Below, one piece after another: positions 1 through 11,930 of a stretch of DNA of 64,000 nucleotides. The position numbers and the translations under genes are program-made. How positions within the stretch are numbered: position 1 is the stretch's first letter; the number at the start of each line of letters is the position of its first letter. The stretch lies in NCBI GenBank assembly GCA_963971225.1, contig OZ020267.1, positions 112,347,936 through 112,411,935 on the forward strand, in the 5' to 3' direction. The stretch is from Melieria omissa. Taxonomy: Eukaryota; Arthropoda; Insecta; Diptera; Ulidiidae. The notes beneath the pieces were generated by a model. The model worked only from the letters and a program-made list of their open reading frames with translations, made no database searches and was not told the origin of the DNA.

Positions 1-2640
1 AATATATTTCAGTTAAGCTAAGAATCGAATAATGTTAAGTAAAGTCAAAGACCCAGTAGAGTAAAGGATCAATACCAGTCAAGCGGATCATCGTAACCGT
101 ACAAATAGACATTCTACACCCCCAGACAAACAATTTTGCAGCATCATTTGCATTTCAATAAGCTTTGACTTAAAACATTCATTGTAAAAAACCCAACAAA
201 AATCAAAAAACGCATGGCAGCATTTGCCAAAAACACATGTTGTCGTTTTGTAGCAGCCAAGTGTTGGTGCCAATTAAATTTGAATTAAAATTAAAATTTA
301 ACTACAAACAAGTTGGCCAAACCGCAGCGCAGCGTCCTGTCTGCCATTTCATAGTTTTGCGCGCATAAAAAACGGACAACACATGGCCGCCAGTGAAAGT
401 TTCACACGATACGCGCAACATTTACGTGTAATTGACAAAATAAAGTTTTTAATAGCGCGCGCGCTGCTTCCACATTCTCTCACTCACTCACTCTTTCTAC
501 CCTCGTTTGCGCCATTGGCGTTTCAGCCACAGTCACAGCCACAGCCAGGTTGTTAGCCATTTAATGGATTGTCAATAAATTCAACCGAATTAAAATGCGA
601 AAAAAGTTGCAATGCAAAAAAAAAGGAAAATCAGCATTGTTGTATTTGTTGTATGTAGTTTGCAGTTTTGCAGTGGCAAAGTGCAACTTTTGGTTTTCTA
701 GTGAAAATCTCTGATTAATTGCACGTAATAAATTTCAATTGAGTCCATTGAAAATGGCGCAAAGTTTTGTAGGCTGACGCTGTTGTTGGCCACATTTGCT
801 TTTCGAATTTGTGTTCTGCCACAAAACTTTTGCCATACGTCGTTTAGTAGTCCAGTATAAATCATTTTGCCACCGTTTGATTAATGGCGATTCGTTTCAT
901 TTGCGGCTTTCTAGTTATTTGTGGTTGGGCTCGAATTTACTTAAATAAATAAATAAATAAATAAATGCCAAAGCTTCAACGAGCAAGCAAAACTGAACAA
1001 ATGAATGGATGCGTGAATGAATGATGGCTGTTATGTAGTAGTTGTTGTTATTGTTGTTGTTGTGCTAAGCGAATTTGTATAATTATTGCACGCAAAACCG
1101 CAAATAATACGAAGGCTCGAATTTACGCAAAATTCTGCCAATAATTAAGCCATGACCACACAAAAACAACAACAACAATGCACTGCTTGTTGAAAGCAGA
1201 CTTTCGTTGGCGCTTGAGAACTAATAAAAAGTCTATTTTCGCTATTATTCGGCAAGCAAATTTGAAATTACATCATTAGTGATAACTGCTGAGTTTTAGT
1301 TTGAGCATCTTTTCAAAAAGTTGAGCAATGCGCTCTCAACTAGATGCTTATCTGCATGCAAATTGTTGTTACATAATCTGGGCAAGTAAACAGTTAGCTG
1401 CAGATAAAGCAGCATTTTCTTCATTCAAACCAAAGCGAATGATTGCAGGCTTTGGAAGCGTTGAAGTAAAATCGTTTCAGTTTAAGTCTACACACACACA
1501 CACACTCGCATAGTTACAGTTACAGTTGAAGTAATTATGCAACGTTATTGCTGCAGGCATTGGCAACTATTAAGCAATGCGTTCAACGCCATTATTCCAG
1601 GCGTTTGTGGCCAAAGAGAACTTAGAGCGGCTGAAGCTGCTGATGAACTTTTGTCCAGAGTGAAGTGGAGAGAAAAGGCACAAATTGCTGGATTTCAGAG
1701 GAATTTTTCGGTTTAGTGCAGCCATAGCAGCAATTAGAACACTGTGCATGGTTACAACAACAAAAATAAAAACAACAAAATGAATGCATACAAATGCATG
1801 AAAAGATATATGTGAGTGTATGGGCCAAAGCGTTGCCTGGAAGGCTTACAGCGAGCGACAAGAGTGAAGCAGAATAGGCGCCCAGCCTCCTGGCTGGACT
1901 CGGCAATATTTCAATTTTCAATTTTCACCCTTTTTATGAAACACATGAACCACTACATGCATTCCTATGTGTCCATGTGTCTTTGCTGGTCTGTCGCTCT
2001 CAAAGAATGTGCGCCTTAAGCCGCAACTCGACACTTTATGCTGAGGAAAAAAAATCAAACGAAACGGAAACGGAAAGGCAAACGCGCGAAAAAAGTGACC
2101 TTTGCTGCGCGCTGATGTCTGACGCCAATTGGCGCAGCGCACACATGCAACAACAACAACAATAGGGGCAGCCAGCAAGCTGTCGCTGTCGCTGAAAGGC
2201 CTGAGGCCGCCTGAAGGCAGCGCAAACAAAACAAAAAAAGGGAATTTTTTCTCTTTGCAAAAATGCTGGCAATCAAAACGAGCGACCCAACGAGCGCATA
2301 GAATGGCCAAGTAGCTAAAAGTGCAAGGAGTTGTGCAGCTGAAGGATATCATCAAGTAAGCTGGCGAAAAAAAAACGCTCCAATCCCTTCGAGCACGTGC
2401 TTGCGTTCGGCCAATCGACAGTTTCAGCTTCGACAGGACACTTGCTCGCTCGCATTCGTTGACACAACGTAAAACACTCGTAATACGACGGGATAAAGGT
2501 CATTTTTTGTGCTTACGAAATGGCCATAGACGGCGTCAGCAATGCACAGACTCAGCTGACTGACAGCGGTGGAGGTGTGGAAAATGTTTGATATTGACCC
2601 ATCAATATGAGAATTAATTGAAATGCTAAGTGCTTTTGTT
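1..2640. other. Intergenic, no gene seen
   Basis: There is no convincing coding region. Short open frames on both strands lack family motifs and run through simple repeats. The stretch holds short CACT runs near 481, an AAAT microsatellite at 941-966, GTT and CAA trinucleotide runs near 1041-1065 and 2148-2163, and an AC run near 1491-1505. GC content rises around 2100-2230 and 2380-2460. These blocks could be regulatory, but nothing in the sequence proves it. Confidence 0.6.
941..966. repeat. (AAAT)n microsatellite
   Basis: About six uninterrupted copies of a tetranucleotide AAAT/AAAT-shifted unit. It is a simple repeat with no sign of function. Confidence 0.9.
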
Positions 2641-3660
2641 GGCTAAGAATGAAAAGTTTTTGTTAGCCAAATCTGGAATAAGAAAAAATTTGGAAAACAA
2701 TTTTTTTGATTTTATTTGGAACTAATTTTTTTTAACCAAATATACTTAATTTTAGAAAAAAATTGTTTAAAATAAAATCAGAATAATATTTTCAAATTTT
2801 TTTATTGAAATTTAAAAATATTTAAAATTTTTTCTTATTTAAATTTGAAAATATTGTCAAAATTTGTCTTATTCAAATTTGAAAATATTTTCAAGTTTTA
2901 TTTTGAACTAATTTTTTCCTACCAAATATATTTAATTTTATAAAAAAATATATTTGGTAAGAAAATCAGAATTATATTTTCAGTTTTTTTATTCATATTT
3001 GAAAATATTACTTTGATTTTATTTTCACATTTTTTTAATTCAAATTTGAAAATATTTTCAAATTTTTTCTTATTCAAATTTGAAAATATTTTCAAATGTT
3101 TTCTAAGTCAAATTTAAAAATATTATTCTGATTGAACTAATTCTTTCTTACCAAATATATTTAATTTTATAAAAAAAATTAATTGAAAATAATTCGAAAA
3201 TATATTTAATTTTATAAAAAAGTAGTTAAAAATAAAATCAGAATAATATTTTCAAATTTTTTTAATTCAAATTTGAAAATATTTTTAAAATTTTTCTTAT
3301 TCAAATTTGAAAATATTTGCAAATGTTTTCTTAATCAAATTTGAAAATATTATTCTTATTAAACTAATTTTTTCTTACCAAATATATTTAATTTTATAAA
3401 AAAAATTAATTCAAAGTAAAATCAGAATACTATTTTTAAATTTTTTCTTATTAAAATTTGAAAATATTTTTATTCAAATTTAAAAATATTTTAAAATTTT
3501 TTCTTATTCAAATTTGAAAATATTTTAAAATTTTTTCTCAATCAAGTTTGAAAATATTATATTATAAATTTGTTCAAAATAAAATCAGAATAATATTTTA
3601 AATTTTTTTTTATTCAAATTTTTTCTTACAAAATATATTTAATTTTATGAAAAAAATTAG
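2641..3660. repeat. AT-rich higher-order tandem repeat
   Basis: Roughly 1 kb of almost pure A/T. Two palindromic words, TCAAATTTGA and GAAAATATTTTC, alternate many times. A longer marker (CCAAATATATTTAATTTTA, with small changes) recurs near 2738, 2921, 3150, 3377 and 3628, so a larger unit of about 180-250 bp is itself repeated. The region is probably a decayed satellite-like array. No coding potential is seen. Confidence 0.8.
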
Positions 3661-4822
3661 CAAAGATAACAGAAGTAACAGTTGCTTACAGCTACCACAC
3701 AACATGAGCCTAAAAGTATGCACCGAATTTCACATTTAACTGTTAAGCTCTTTACCTTCTTCTCCCCAATGTTCTATTGCATTATCCTTAGAATTTATCT
3801 AAATTTGCTAACAAAAATCAAAAACTAATAGGGTATTCATTATTTATGCTTCTCTCCCCTTAACAAAAACCTTTATTTTGCATTTTTTTCTAAAAAATTC
3901 AACACAACGCTACTGTTGAAAATTGGTCAAATGACGTTCCAAACATTAATGAAGTGATTTTTATTTAAAATTGCTGTTTGTTCTTTTGTTGCCTCTTCTT
4001 GTTATTCCACGCGCGCGCGTGCCGGTATTAGTGTGTGTGTATGTGAGAGTGTGATTGTGTTTTGTCGCTGCCAAAGTGTAACGTTGGAACGTCAACAAAA
4101 CAAGGTAAACATAACAAGCGGCTTAAACAGTTGCCTGGCTGCCGCATCCGCTTGGTCAGCGGCCCAACGGGTCCATGCAACTCTTTCAGCACAGCACAGC
4201 ATAAGCAACCGCAGTTTTAATCTCTTAACTTGCTGTTAGGCGGATGAGGAACGAAAGGAGTGGAGTGGAGTGGAGTGGGTAGCAGAAAATCGTGCAAACG
4301 AGCAAATAGAAAAAAAGGTAACAACAACTAATCTGATGTCAAGCTGCTTAACGTTGCAACTGCTCGATAACATTGATCGCAATAGGTACATGTGTACACA
4401 CACACACAAACACACACATAGAGACATTTTTACTTAACACAAACCCAGTGAAAGCAAGGACGAGTGGGTGCTATGAATTGCACTACACATTTGTTGTCTT
4501 TGATCAAAAATGTTTAGGAACATTACAATTTTTAAGGTTATTTAATTTTTCACTTTTAAAAAGTTTCATTTGAATGTAATTAGAACAGAGTTACCAAAAG
4601 TAGAAAATGTTTGTATTCAATTTCATAAGTTTTGAAAAATGTAACCTAATGCTGATGTAATTCTAACATGGACATAATATGACTCAATGTTAAAGGACGC
4701 TTTGCATATCCGTTCAATTATTCAAACAGCTTCAATCTTGTAGTAAATTCAAAGAGTTTTGCAAAAATGAACTCAAAGTTAAGAAAACTCAAAAAACTCA
4801 AGTTAAGAAAGAACTGAAACTT
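3661..4822. other. Intergenic with microsatellites
   Basis: No gene is supported. The stretch contains a CG run followed by GT repeats at about 4011-4060, a GGAGT pentamer run at about 4257-4279 and CA repeats at about 4397-4420. Short open frames here come from the low-complexity sequence. Confidence 0.6.
4257..4279 (+). repeat. (GGAGT)n pentanucleotide run
   Basis: Four to five consecutive GGAGT units. Simple repeat. Confidence 0.85.
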
Positions 4823-5056
4823 AAGAAAATCAATGCAGAATTGGGACTGTCGAAAGGATACATTTTTCTGAACTTTCGGAAGACTGTAGTCACTAATTAA
4901 AGAGTTCAGGGAGCCCAAAATCAATGCACTCAAAGTTTCAAAAATGTCTCTAAAAACTTAAGAAAATCAATGCAGAATTGGGGGTTTCGAAATGAAAAGT
5001 TTGAGTGAACTTTCCGAAGGCTGTAGTCACTAAATTTAATAATCCAGGGAACCAAA
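4823..5056. repeat. Imperfect tandem duplication, period ~136 bp
   Basis: The phrase AAGAAAATCAATGCAGAATT begins at 4823 and again at 4959. The following sequence (AACTTTC.GAAG.CTGTAGTCACTAA, then CAGGGA.CC.AAAATC) is also shared. This is two diverged copies of one unit. A shorter duplication (AATTGTCTAT.GAGATATGAA) follows at about 5178-5230. Confidence 0.75.
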
Positions 5057-5337
5057 AATCGTTGTTATCTTGTAGAGAATTTCATGAGCTTTCTGAAAAC
5101 TGCCTGAAATTCCCAAAAATTTTGGCAAATATCTGAGTAAATGTTCTTTGAGCAATACTCAACTCAGCGAATTACATAATTGTCTATAGAGATATGAATG
5201 ATGAGAATTGTCTATGGAGATATGAAATTTTGTGGCCTTTTTTAAATTTTAAGCTAAAGTATCTGGAAATCTACTGGCCAAGTATTCAAGTCAAAGGTAG
5301 GTCTACAAAATGCTTTGTGGACCTTGTAATTATGTGC

Positions 5338-5712
5338 ATTTAATCCAGTGTTGCCAGATTAGGGATTTTCCCCCTAGATTTGGGTTTTATTTGTTTGCAT
5401 TGGGGGGAAATTTTATGATAAATATTTAGGGAGAAAATTTAGGGGGTAATATTTTATAGACATTTTAAATTTACGGTTTTTAAAATGTCTGTTGCCAACC
5501 AGGTCGCATTTTTGTTACATCAACAGCTTGTTCAGATATATTGGCTAGTGGGTCTTTTTTGATTTCATGACCCAAATAGAATGAGCAATTTTCATGAAAT
5601 GTTCATTTCATGTGTGCATTACAAATTTGGGGGGAAATTTGAGTTTTTAGGGGGAAATGGACTTCATTTTAGGGGAATTGCTTGAAATCCATCTGGCAAC
5701 ACTGATTTAATC
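5338..5712. mobile_element. hAT-type MITE with intact TIRs and 8-bp TSD
   Basis: The element itself is 5346-5704 (359 bp). It begins CAGTGTTGCCAGAT and ends with the exact reverse complement ATCTGGCAACACTG. The 8-bp target-site duplication ATTTAATC lies on both sides (5338-5345 and 5705-5712). A CAG-starting inverted repeat with an 8-bp duplication is the hallmark of the hAT superfamily. There is no open frame of note, so it is non-autonomous. The inside has many GGGGAAATTT-like words. The perfect duplication suggests a fairly young insertion. Confidence 0.88.
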
Positions 5713-7480
5713 AAATAAAATACTGTATATATATAATTAAAATATAATTTAGAAAATTGCTTTAAACTTTACTTTGAAGAAGTCTAAGCATTTCCTTCTC
5801 TCCATTAGTTCTTCGTAGTTAATGTACCGCTAACATGCAACTGTATGAGTGAAACTTGTCACATATGTATCATACATGTTTTACGTATTCGTTTGACAAA
5901 GTACCAATGTGCTTTATGTGAGCTATAGCAACAACAATGTCTTCAACAAACGGTAACTCAGCGTTTTATAAAAAATGACCATTGCTGCATGGCGAAAAAA
6001 ATTGCAAAGAGCAGAGAAAAGATGACTAAGTAAAAATTCAACTACAAACACTGAAACGAATGAATGTGCCTACATATACACACATACACACACACATACA
6101 AATACCACACGAGGGAGAAAAAGAACATTCGCACACATGTATGTACATACATATTCACACAGAGCAACTAACTAACCTAAAAATTTGCACAACTCAATTC
6201 CAGTCACGTTTTTTACACAGTGACACCAGTGTTCAAAACAACAACAACAACTGCGCTTTATACCTTTAAGCTGCTACGTATGTTTGTAGATGGAACAACA
6301 ACAACACTAACACCATTATAAACGTGCATGGCGAAGCTTAATTTCTGGACGAAGGCTACATTTTTCGCAACAAGTGATTCAATTTCTGTATGAAGAAAGC
6401 AAAATGCAATATTCGAAGGAGCCAAATTAAATGAGAAAAGTCTTTATTATGCTTTTCATGAATATTGTGGGTGGATATTTTCAAGAAAAATTTAATAATT
6501 GGAATAATATTGTTGATTATTTGTAGGAAAACTTATTGGTTCTTCATATCGAAAGCAACTGACAAAATTTTCTACGTGGAAGAACTCAAGTAATTTTTGT
6601 ATTATTTTGAGATTACATTTTTAATTTGTCTGCTGTCTATAAGTTAAGTAAATAAAGTAATTAAATTAATTAATAAATTAATTAATTAAGAAATAAATGA
6701 TTGCAAGCGAGAGAATCAAGTGGGACTGGAATTTTCAAACATTTTGCATGCCACTAAAACAAATAGAATATTATTGAAGTCGAACAAAAAAGTCGCTAAT
6801 ATTAAATACTTAAATAATATAAAAAATAATAATGATTTAATTCATTAATATGAAATTGTATCCCTTAGAACCAGGTATTCTCATTTCCTTTCGGAGACCA
6901 CTCTGAGTTCCTCTAAGTTGAGCAAATTTTCACTGAAACTTTTGTAGCGATTCCGCGCGAACGGTTTTGACCGACAAAAATTCTTATTATATATTTATTT
7001 GTACACCTTATTGCAACTGCATTTTCGGTGGCTGTTCTTGCAGTCGTGTACTGAGCTGTGAGATACGTGGCAGCGACGGCAGCATTGTTCGTGTGAGAGC
7101 CTTAAGGCCAAGCAATGACGCTTTGCTCGGCACGTGCTGCACTCGGCATTTAGGATGCGACATAAAATTGTGCATTGCTAGATTTTCTGACTATTTCGGG
7201 GAAACACAAAATATTGTTGAGCACTAAAAATCGTTATGAGTGAGTGTCCCCTCTAGGCTTCCATCTAACCAGAAAGCCAAATGTGACTGTGGACTGGACT
7301 GTGGATTTAAGGGACAAACATTTTTCAAACTCAACACTTTCGGAGCCAATAGACTTGCGGATCGAGTAGAAGGTGGGACTTTGTGATGAAACCAAACTTG
7401 TTATGATGATCCAAAGTGAAGAGCCAAAGCCCCAATTGTCCAGTTTTTTCCATTGTGTGATTGAATCGGGTTTTGGTATA
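5713..7480. other. Intergenic, no gene seen
   Basis: AT-rich sequence with CA repeats at about 6075-6100, CAACAA runs near 6240 and 6296, and TTAA/ATTA runs at about 6655-6695. A slightly GC-richer block at 6955-7230 has an 86-codon open frame with several cysteines, but it starts at TTG and has no signal peptide or known motif. I do not call it a gene. Confidence 0.55.
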
Positions 7481-8700
7481 AAACTAGGCAGAGGCGACTT
7501 TGAGTTGATTTTAAAGACTTGGGATGAGCTGAAATCATGCAGAGATTCTTATGACAGTTGGGCTGAAAAGTTCGTATCGTTTTATAGAAAAACAAATTTT
7601 TTTTGAAAAATTCGATTTTATTATTCAACATAGTTGCCATCGACGGCGGTACACCGATTATAGCGATCCTCCAACTTTTCAATACCATTTTTGAACATTG
7701 CTCTGAAGCATCGACACGTTCTTGTTTTTGGTCGATTGTGAGCTCGCGCGACAGCCACTTAGCACATAGCTTTCGCATACCGAAATATTCATGAACGATA
7801 TATCCAACACGTTCCCTTGATATCTTTAGAGTGTCAGCTATACAAATCAACCTCAATTTACGATCTGCCAAAATCATTTTGTGGATTTTTTTGATGTTTT
7901 CGTCCGTAACAGCCTCTTTTGGACGTCCACTGCGTTCATCACTAATCAAGCCACTTTTTGGTATCACCAGCACTTTTTTCATCAAAAAATGGTGTTTCAT
8001 TAAAACACGAAATTCCTTTTTATCCATTTTTTTCAAAATAACAAAAGTTGCTTCACCCAAAATGCTGTATCTCACAAACTAATAATCAGACAGCTGTCAA
8101 ATTTATACACGTTTCTCTTGAAGGTTCGTACTACCTAAAAATTATACGGATTACTGTTAATCCAGGACAGAGACGATTTTGTACTGATTCGACAGACTAC
8201 GAATGAACTGAAGTCATAAGAGGCGATTTTGGAGTAGTTCGACAGACTAGGAATGAGTTGAGTTCATGCTTAATTTGTTATAAACCAAAGCAGAGGCGAT
8301 TTTATATTGATTCGACGAGCGAAAGACGATCAAAAATCAAGCGACATTTCATACAAATCTGGACGGAAACATTTTTGACTGAATGTAAGAACTTGGGATG
8401 AGCTAAAAACTTGTAGAGATTCTTATGAACCTGGGCAAAGACGATTTTGTATTGAATCGACAGACTAAGGGAAGCTAAGGTCATGCGGAAATTGTTATAA
8501 ACCACAGCAGAGGTGATTTTGTATTGATTCGAATTTCAGAAGAATTCGAATTGCAGAGTTTCAAATAATTCTGGACAGAGACAATTTTTATTTTTTTTAT
8601 TTGTTTTCTAAGAACTTGGGATGAGCTTCAACGTGTGGAGTTCCATATGAATTTGGGCAGAGACAATTTTGTAATTGATTTTAAATTACTTAGGGCAACC
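7481..8700. repeat. Degenerate tandem repeat array interrupted by a mariner
   Basis: The phrase GCAGAGGCGATTTTGTATTG followed by ATTCGACAGACTA and GATGAGCTGAAGTCATG recurs in diverged form near 7490, 8168, 8222, 8291, 8446, 8509, 8574 and 8655. Spacing is about 55-155 bp, so units have been lost or changed. A mariner fragment (7557-8141) splits one unit. There is no coding potential outside that fragment. Confidence 0.7.
7557..8141 (-). pseudogene. Mariner transposase, internally deleted
   Basis: Read on the minus strand, translation starts at a methionine near 8027 with MDKKEFRVLMKHHFL and continues through a helix-turn-helix-rich DNA-binding part (RSGRPKEAVTDENIKKIH, then GMRKLCAKWLSRELTIDQK). 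It then jumps directly to a sequence that in the next frame reads CTAVDGNYVE and stop, the usual mariner C-terminus. The central catalytic part is absent and the join is out of frame. Diverged terminal repeats are visible (TTGGGCTGAAAAGTTCGTA on the left and, inverted, TTAGGTAGTACGAACCTT on the right). A complete mariner transposase is about 340-350 residues, whereas under 150 recognisable residues remain here. It is a dead copy in a tandem array. Confidence 0.82.
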
Positions 8701-8779
8701 TTAGTCGGCAATCAGTAAGTAGTTAGTGTGTTCTCAAAGGACTTCTAGGAACTTATTCAGGTTTTTTTTTAATTTATAC

Positions 8780-8905
8780 AAAATAATTGTGTATTACTTA
8801 CAATTTGCTTTCTTGTCACAGTCTCATCACAATGGACCTTTGAGGCCTTCGAGTGTACTTGCTGAGAATCAGCAATCCGCCTGTCTTACCTAACCTAACT
8901 TTTAC
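8780..8905 (-). repeat. Interspersed repeat beginning GTTAGGTTAGGT (copy 1)
   Basis: On the minus strand this stretch reads GTTAGGTTAGGTAAGACAG, then TACACTCGAAGGCCTCAAAG, then GTCCATTGTGATG. The same order of words, diverged, occurs on the plus strand at about 53075-53220. Two copies show that it is an interspersed repeat. Similar phrases are, from memory, frequent in tephritid genomes. The class of element is unknown. Confidence 0.5.
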
Positions 8906-10118
8906 TTACTATAGAAATTAATTATATTATTTTTCGTCTCTGGCATCTTTTGTTATCATTTTCTTGTTGAGCTGCTTTTGTTTATTTTCTGTTATTTATC
9001 TCAAGTCGCATTTCATACAACTTTTGGCAACACACCACACACTCGCCGCTGACCTGTCCATGTCCTCCCCACCTTCGAAAAACCAACGCTTATCTCGGCC
9101 GCTTTGTCTATTTTTGCTTTGTGCCTTTACTCATCAATTAACCTTTTTAAATATTTACACATGGTTTTCTGGCTGTTGAAATGGCAACAAAGACAAAAGT
9201 CACGTTCAACTGTCCAAATGTATGCTACAATAACAATAACAACAACAACAACGACGACACATAACAGTATTTTGTGCATGCACATTAACCAAATCAAACT
9301 AACCCAATTCAATGCAAAGCAACCATTCACCGGTCACCGCTTGCCATTCAACATTCACCAGTTATTCGATTCGAATCGATGATGCGATGCGATGCCATTC
9401 AGGGCGACGAGTTCTTTGTCCATTCAACTGATTCATTTTGACATTTAATTATTTTATTTGATTTTGTTGCGCTCCACTGTCGGTCAGCGTCACTGTATGT
9501 ACGAATATGTGTTTGTGTGTGTCGCATATTCCTTGGCTTCTCCCTTGTGACTTTATTACCGGAATGGCCGAGCATGACGCTGACATCTGCTGCGGGACAT
9601 TAGCGACAAGTGCGGCGGCATGTGACTGGCCGGTGGCAGTCGAACTGCCGCGCCAGCCATTTGCACAATTGATGATCGAACTCAAAGTCCTTGGCAGGCA
9701 GCTCGACACACCGACTGTCGATGCCCTGCCAACATGCTAACACGGTCAACAAGTTAACAAATGATTATATGGTCAATAAAATTAGGGGAGAATGGGGTCG
9801 GGGCCTGTGCCAGTGGTGCGGACATGTGGCGCTCTGTGCGCATCGTTGGTAACGGTTGACATGCACGTTGTCAACCTAGCGAAAATCATCATCAAAACAA
9901 CGGTAATGTGTGTAGGTGTGTGTGCATGTGTGTGTGTGAGTGTGTTGATGTGCCGTACTTGTAAGTCAAGTCAATGGAGATAAGATGAGCACAAGAGTGC
10001 TTGCGCGTGGGACAGATGTCACTAAGACTCGAGGGAAAGTTGCACATGAGGGAGGTAGGGAGGGAGGGGGAAGTAATGTGTTTGTGGCGTTGAAAAGTGA
10101 AGGAAAATTTCATTTTGG
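8906..10118. other. Intergenic with a GC-richer block
   Basis: Contains AAC/ACG trinucleotides (9228-9262), a GC-richer block at about 9540-9740 that is open on both strands, and a GT run at about 9907-9942. The block contains a 58-codon stretch after an ATG at 9564, but it has no recognisable domain and no splice context that I can defend. An enhancer is as likely as an exon. Confidence 0.5.
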
Positions 10119-10119
10119 T

Positions 10120-10290
10120 TTGAGGTCAACTGAGCTGATATCTGGAGCTGAATAGGCCATCATCGAAGGTCTAAGGTTTGAATTCTCACTATGCTAAAGC
10201 AAAATATTGGAGAAATGTACCTTAAAAAAATGGTAAAAATTCGTAAGATTAATTAATTGTGTACATAAAAGCTTAAAATACAATTATAAT
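10120..10290 (+). repeat. Possible tRNA-derived SINE fragment
   Basis: The sequence contains GGTTTGAATTC near 10171, which matches 9 of 11 positions of the RNA polymerase III B-box consensus. About 45 bases upstream is TGAGCTGATATC, a weak A-box-like word. A CTATGCTAAAGCAAAATA segment follows, as in tRNA-headed SINEs of fruit flies that I recall. The 3' limit is unclear because the downstream DNA is AT-rich. Confidence 0.4.
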
Positions 10291-10429
10291 TTGTTTTTTG
10301 TAAAACTATGTATGATACAATAACATATAAAAAAATTGTTAATGTGGAATAAAAATTTGTATAAAAAAAAAAAATTAAAAAATATGGTCGATTCTGACCT
10401 GACTACCCCCCTAAGTTTTTGTAGCCGCT

Positions 10430-11010
10430 GACACATTTTTCAGTTACTTTAAAATGTATGTAGGAAAAAATAATAAAAAATTATTTATTTAAAATTATCC
10501 AATTTATTTTTTTAACAAAAATACATATTTAGATATTTTAAAAATTTAAGAAAATGAATATTTACAAAAAACAAAAATTTTTAACTATTCCTATATAAAT
10601 CTAGAATAGTTAGTAGTGGCTTCAAATTAATCTCTACTATTTAACATTTTTTATTATTTATTTTAAAATTTTTTATTTTTTATTTTTTTATTTTCTCATT
10701 ATTCATTTCGACTACCTTTTCGATTGTTTCTTTAAAATGTATATAGAAAAAATAATAATAAAAATTGCTTTTGTTACTTGAAACTATCTACCATATTTCT
10801 TTAACAAAAATGAAAATTTAGATATTAAAAAAAATTAGGAAAATTAAGCACATAAAAAATAAATAAATATATTTTCAAATCAAAAATGTTTTAAACTATT
10901 CCTATATAAATCTAAATCTAAATTTTTACTATTTACTAAACTAATTTTTACTATTTCCTATATAATTTTGTATATATAATTCCGTTGTAATTTTTAAGTT
11001 TTATTTTAAA
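10430..11010. repeat. AT-rich imperfect duplication, period ~284 bp
   Basis: Two diverged copies share, in order, TTTAAAATGTAT.TAG.AAAAAATAATAA, TTTAACAAAAAT, TTTAGATATT and AACTATTCCTATATAAATCT. Copy one starts near 10440 and copy two near 10725. A third, partial start may lie near 11066. Non-coding. Confidence 0.65.
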
Positions 11011-11090
11011 TTTTATTTTAACATTTTTATTTTTATATTTTTTTTATTTTCTTATTATTTATTTCCACTGCATTTTCTGTTTGTTTTCCA

Positions 11091-11749
11091 GCAGAACCGA
11101 GAAGGTTTAACGTTAATGTAAACATGAAAATAATAAAAAGGCGCAATCAAACAAAACAACAACAACTTTTAATGGCTTTCGTGGCAAATTTGCAGTCACC
11201 ACGTCTCACCTCAGCTGCACTCAACCCAACTCATCTCAACTCGATGCACCGCACCATTGTTGCCATAGTCGTTGTGGTACGAAAGACAATAAGCTCGCTG
11301 ACTGCATTTCATTTGAACTGCAGACGGCGCCGCTGGCCAGTTGCGAGGCTGCTGACTGCTGCCTGCGCTGTCTCGGCCGCACATGACGACTTGTGGCGTA
11401 TTAAAAGTCCGCCAACGCAGCAGCCAATGTTGGACGACACGCAATGGTTGGCGTTGAAGTGTTGGCAAAATTTACCTGATTTTGCATATTCAGTTATTTG
11501 CATACACTGAACGAAAATTTAAGTAGAAAAGTTTGTGGAAAAATTTGTGGTAGAATTAGTTTTTTCTTAAAATTCTGAAACAAAAATACATACATCACAA
11601 ACATATATATTGAGAAAGTCGACATTTATTAGGCAGCGATTTGTTTCTCTATTCTCATTGTGATACTAAAGTAACGATTGAACTCATGATATGAAAAACT
11701 TTACAGAGAAAGCAGTTCGATGCCATAATACATCGAGCCAAATGATATC
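11091..11749. other. Intergenic, no gene seen
   Basis: A GC-richer block at about 11200-11470 is open in several frames on both strands, which argues for base composition rather than coding. The remainder is AT-rich. Confidence 0.5.
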
Positions 11750-11827
11750 TCGTCGCCTGAGAAAACAAATGTCGTATGCCTTACTAGGTTCAATGGAACA
11801 TACGACATTCGTTTTCTGTGGCGGCGA
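11750..11827. ncRNA. 78-bp imperfect hairpin, possible small-RNA precursor
   Basis: The left arm 11750-11778 and right arm 11799-11827 are reverse complements over 29 positions with four mismatches. The inner 19 bp (AGAAAACAAATGTCGTATG against its complement) has one mismatch. The loop is 20 nt. Arm and loop sizes fit a microRNA-like precursor, but no known microRNA seed was recognised. It could also be the relic of an inverted repeat of mobile-element origin. Confidence 0.4.
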
Positions 11828-11930
11828 TCGTGCAACATAGATTGTACATATGAGAAAGGACGCTGAGAACCCATGGATTCTTAGCAATCTTCGAATTAAG
11901 ACTGATTACTCGCATATATAATTCAATATG

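Noticed and set aside
2641..3660. CRISPR-like array
   Set aside because: The repeats are AT palindromes without regular unique spacers, and the genome is clearly animal.
6967..7227. 86-codon cysteine-containing frame
   Set aside because: Starts at TTG, no ATG, no signal sequence and no cysteine pattern of a known family.
9507..9740. 77-codon frame with MAEHDADICCGTLATSAAACDW
   Set aside because: The opposite strand is equally open. No motif, signal peptide or splice sites.
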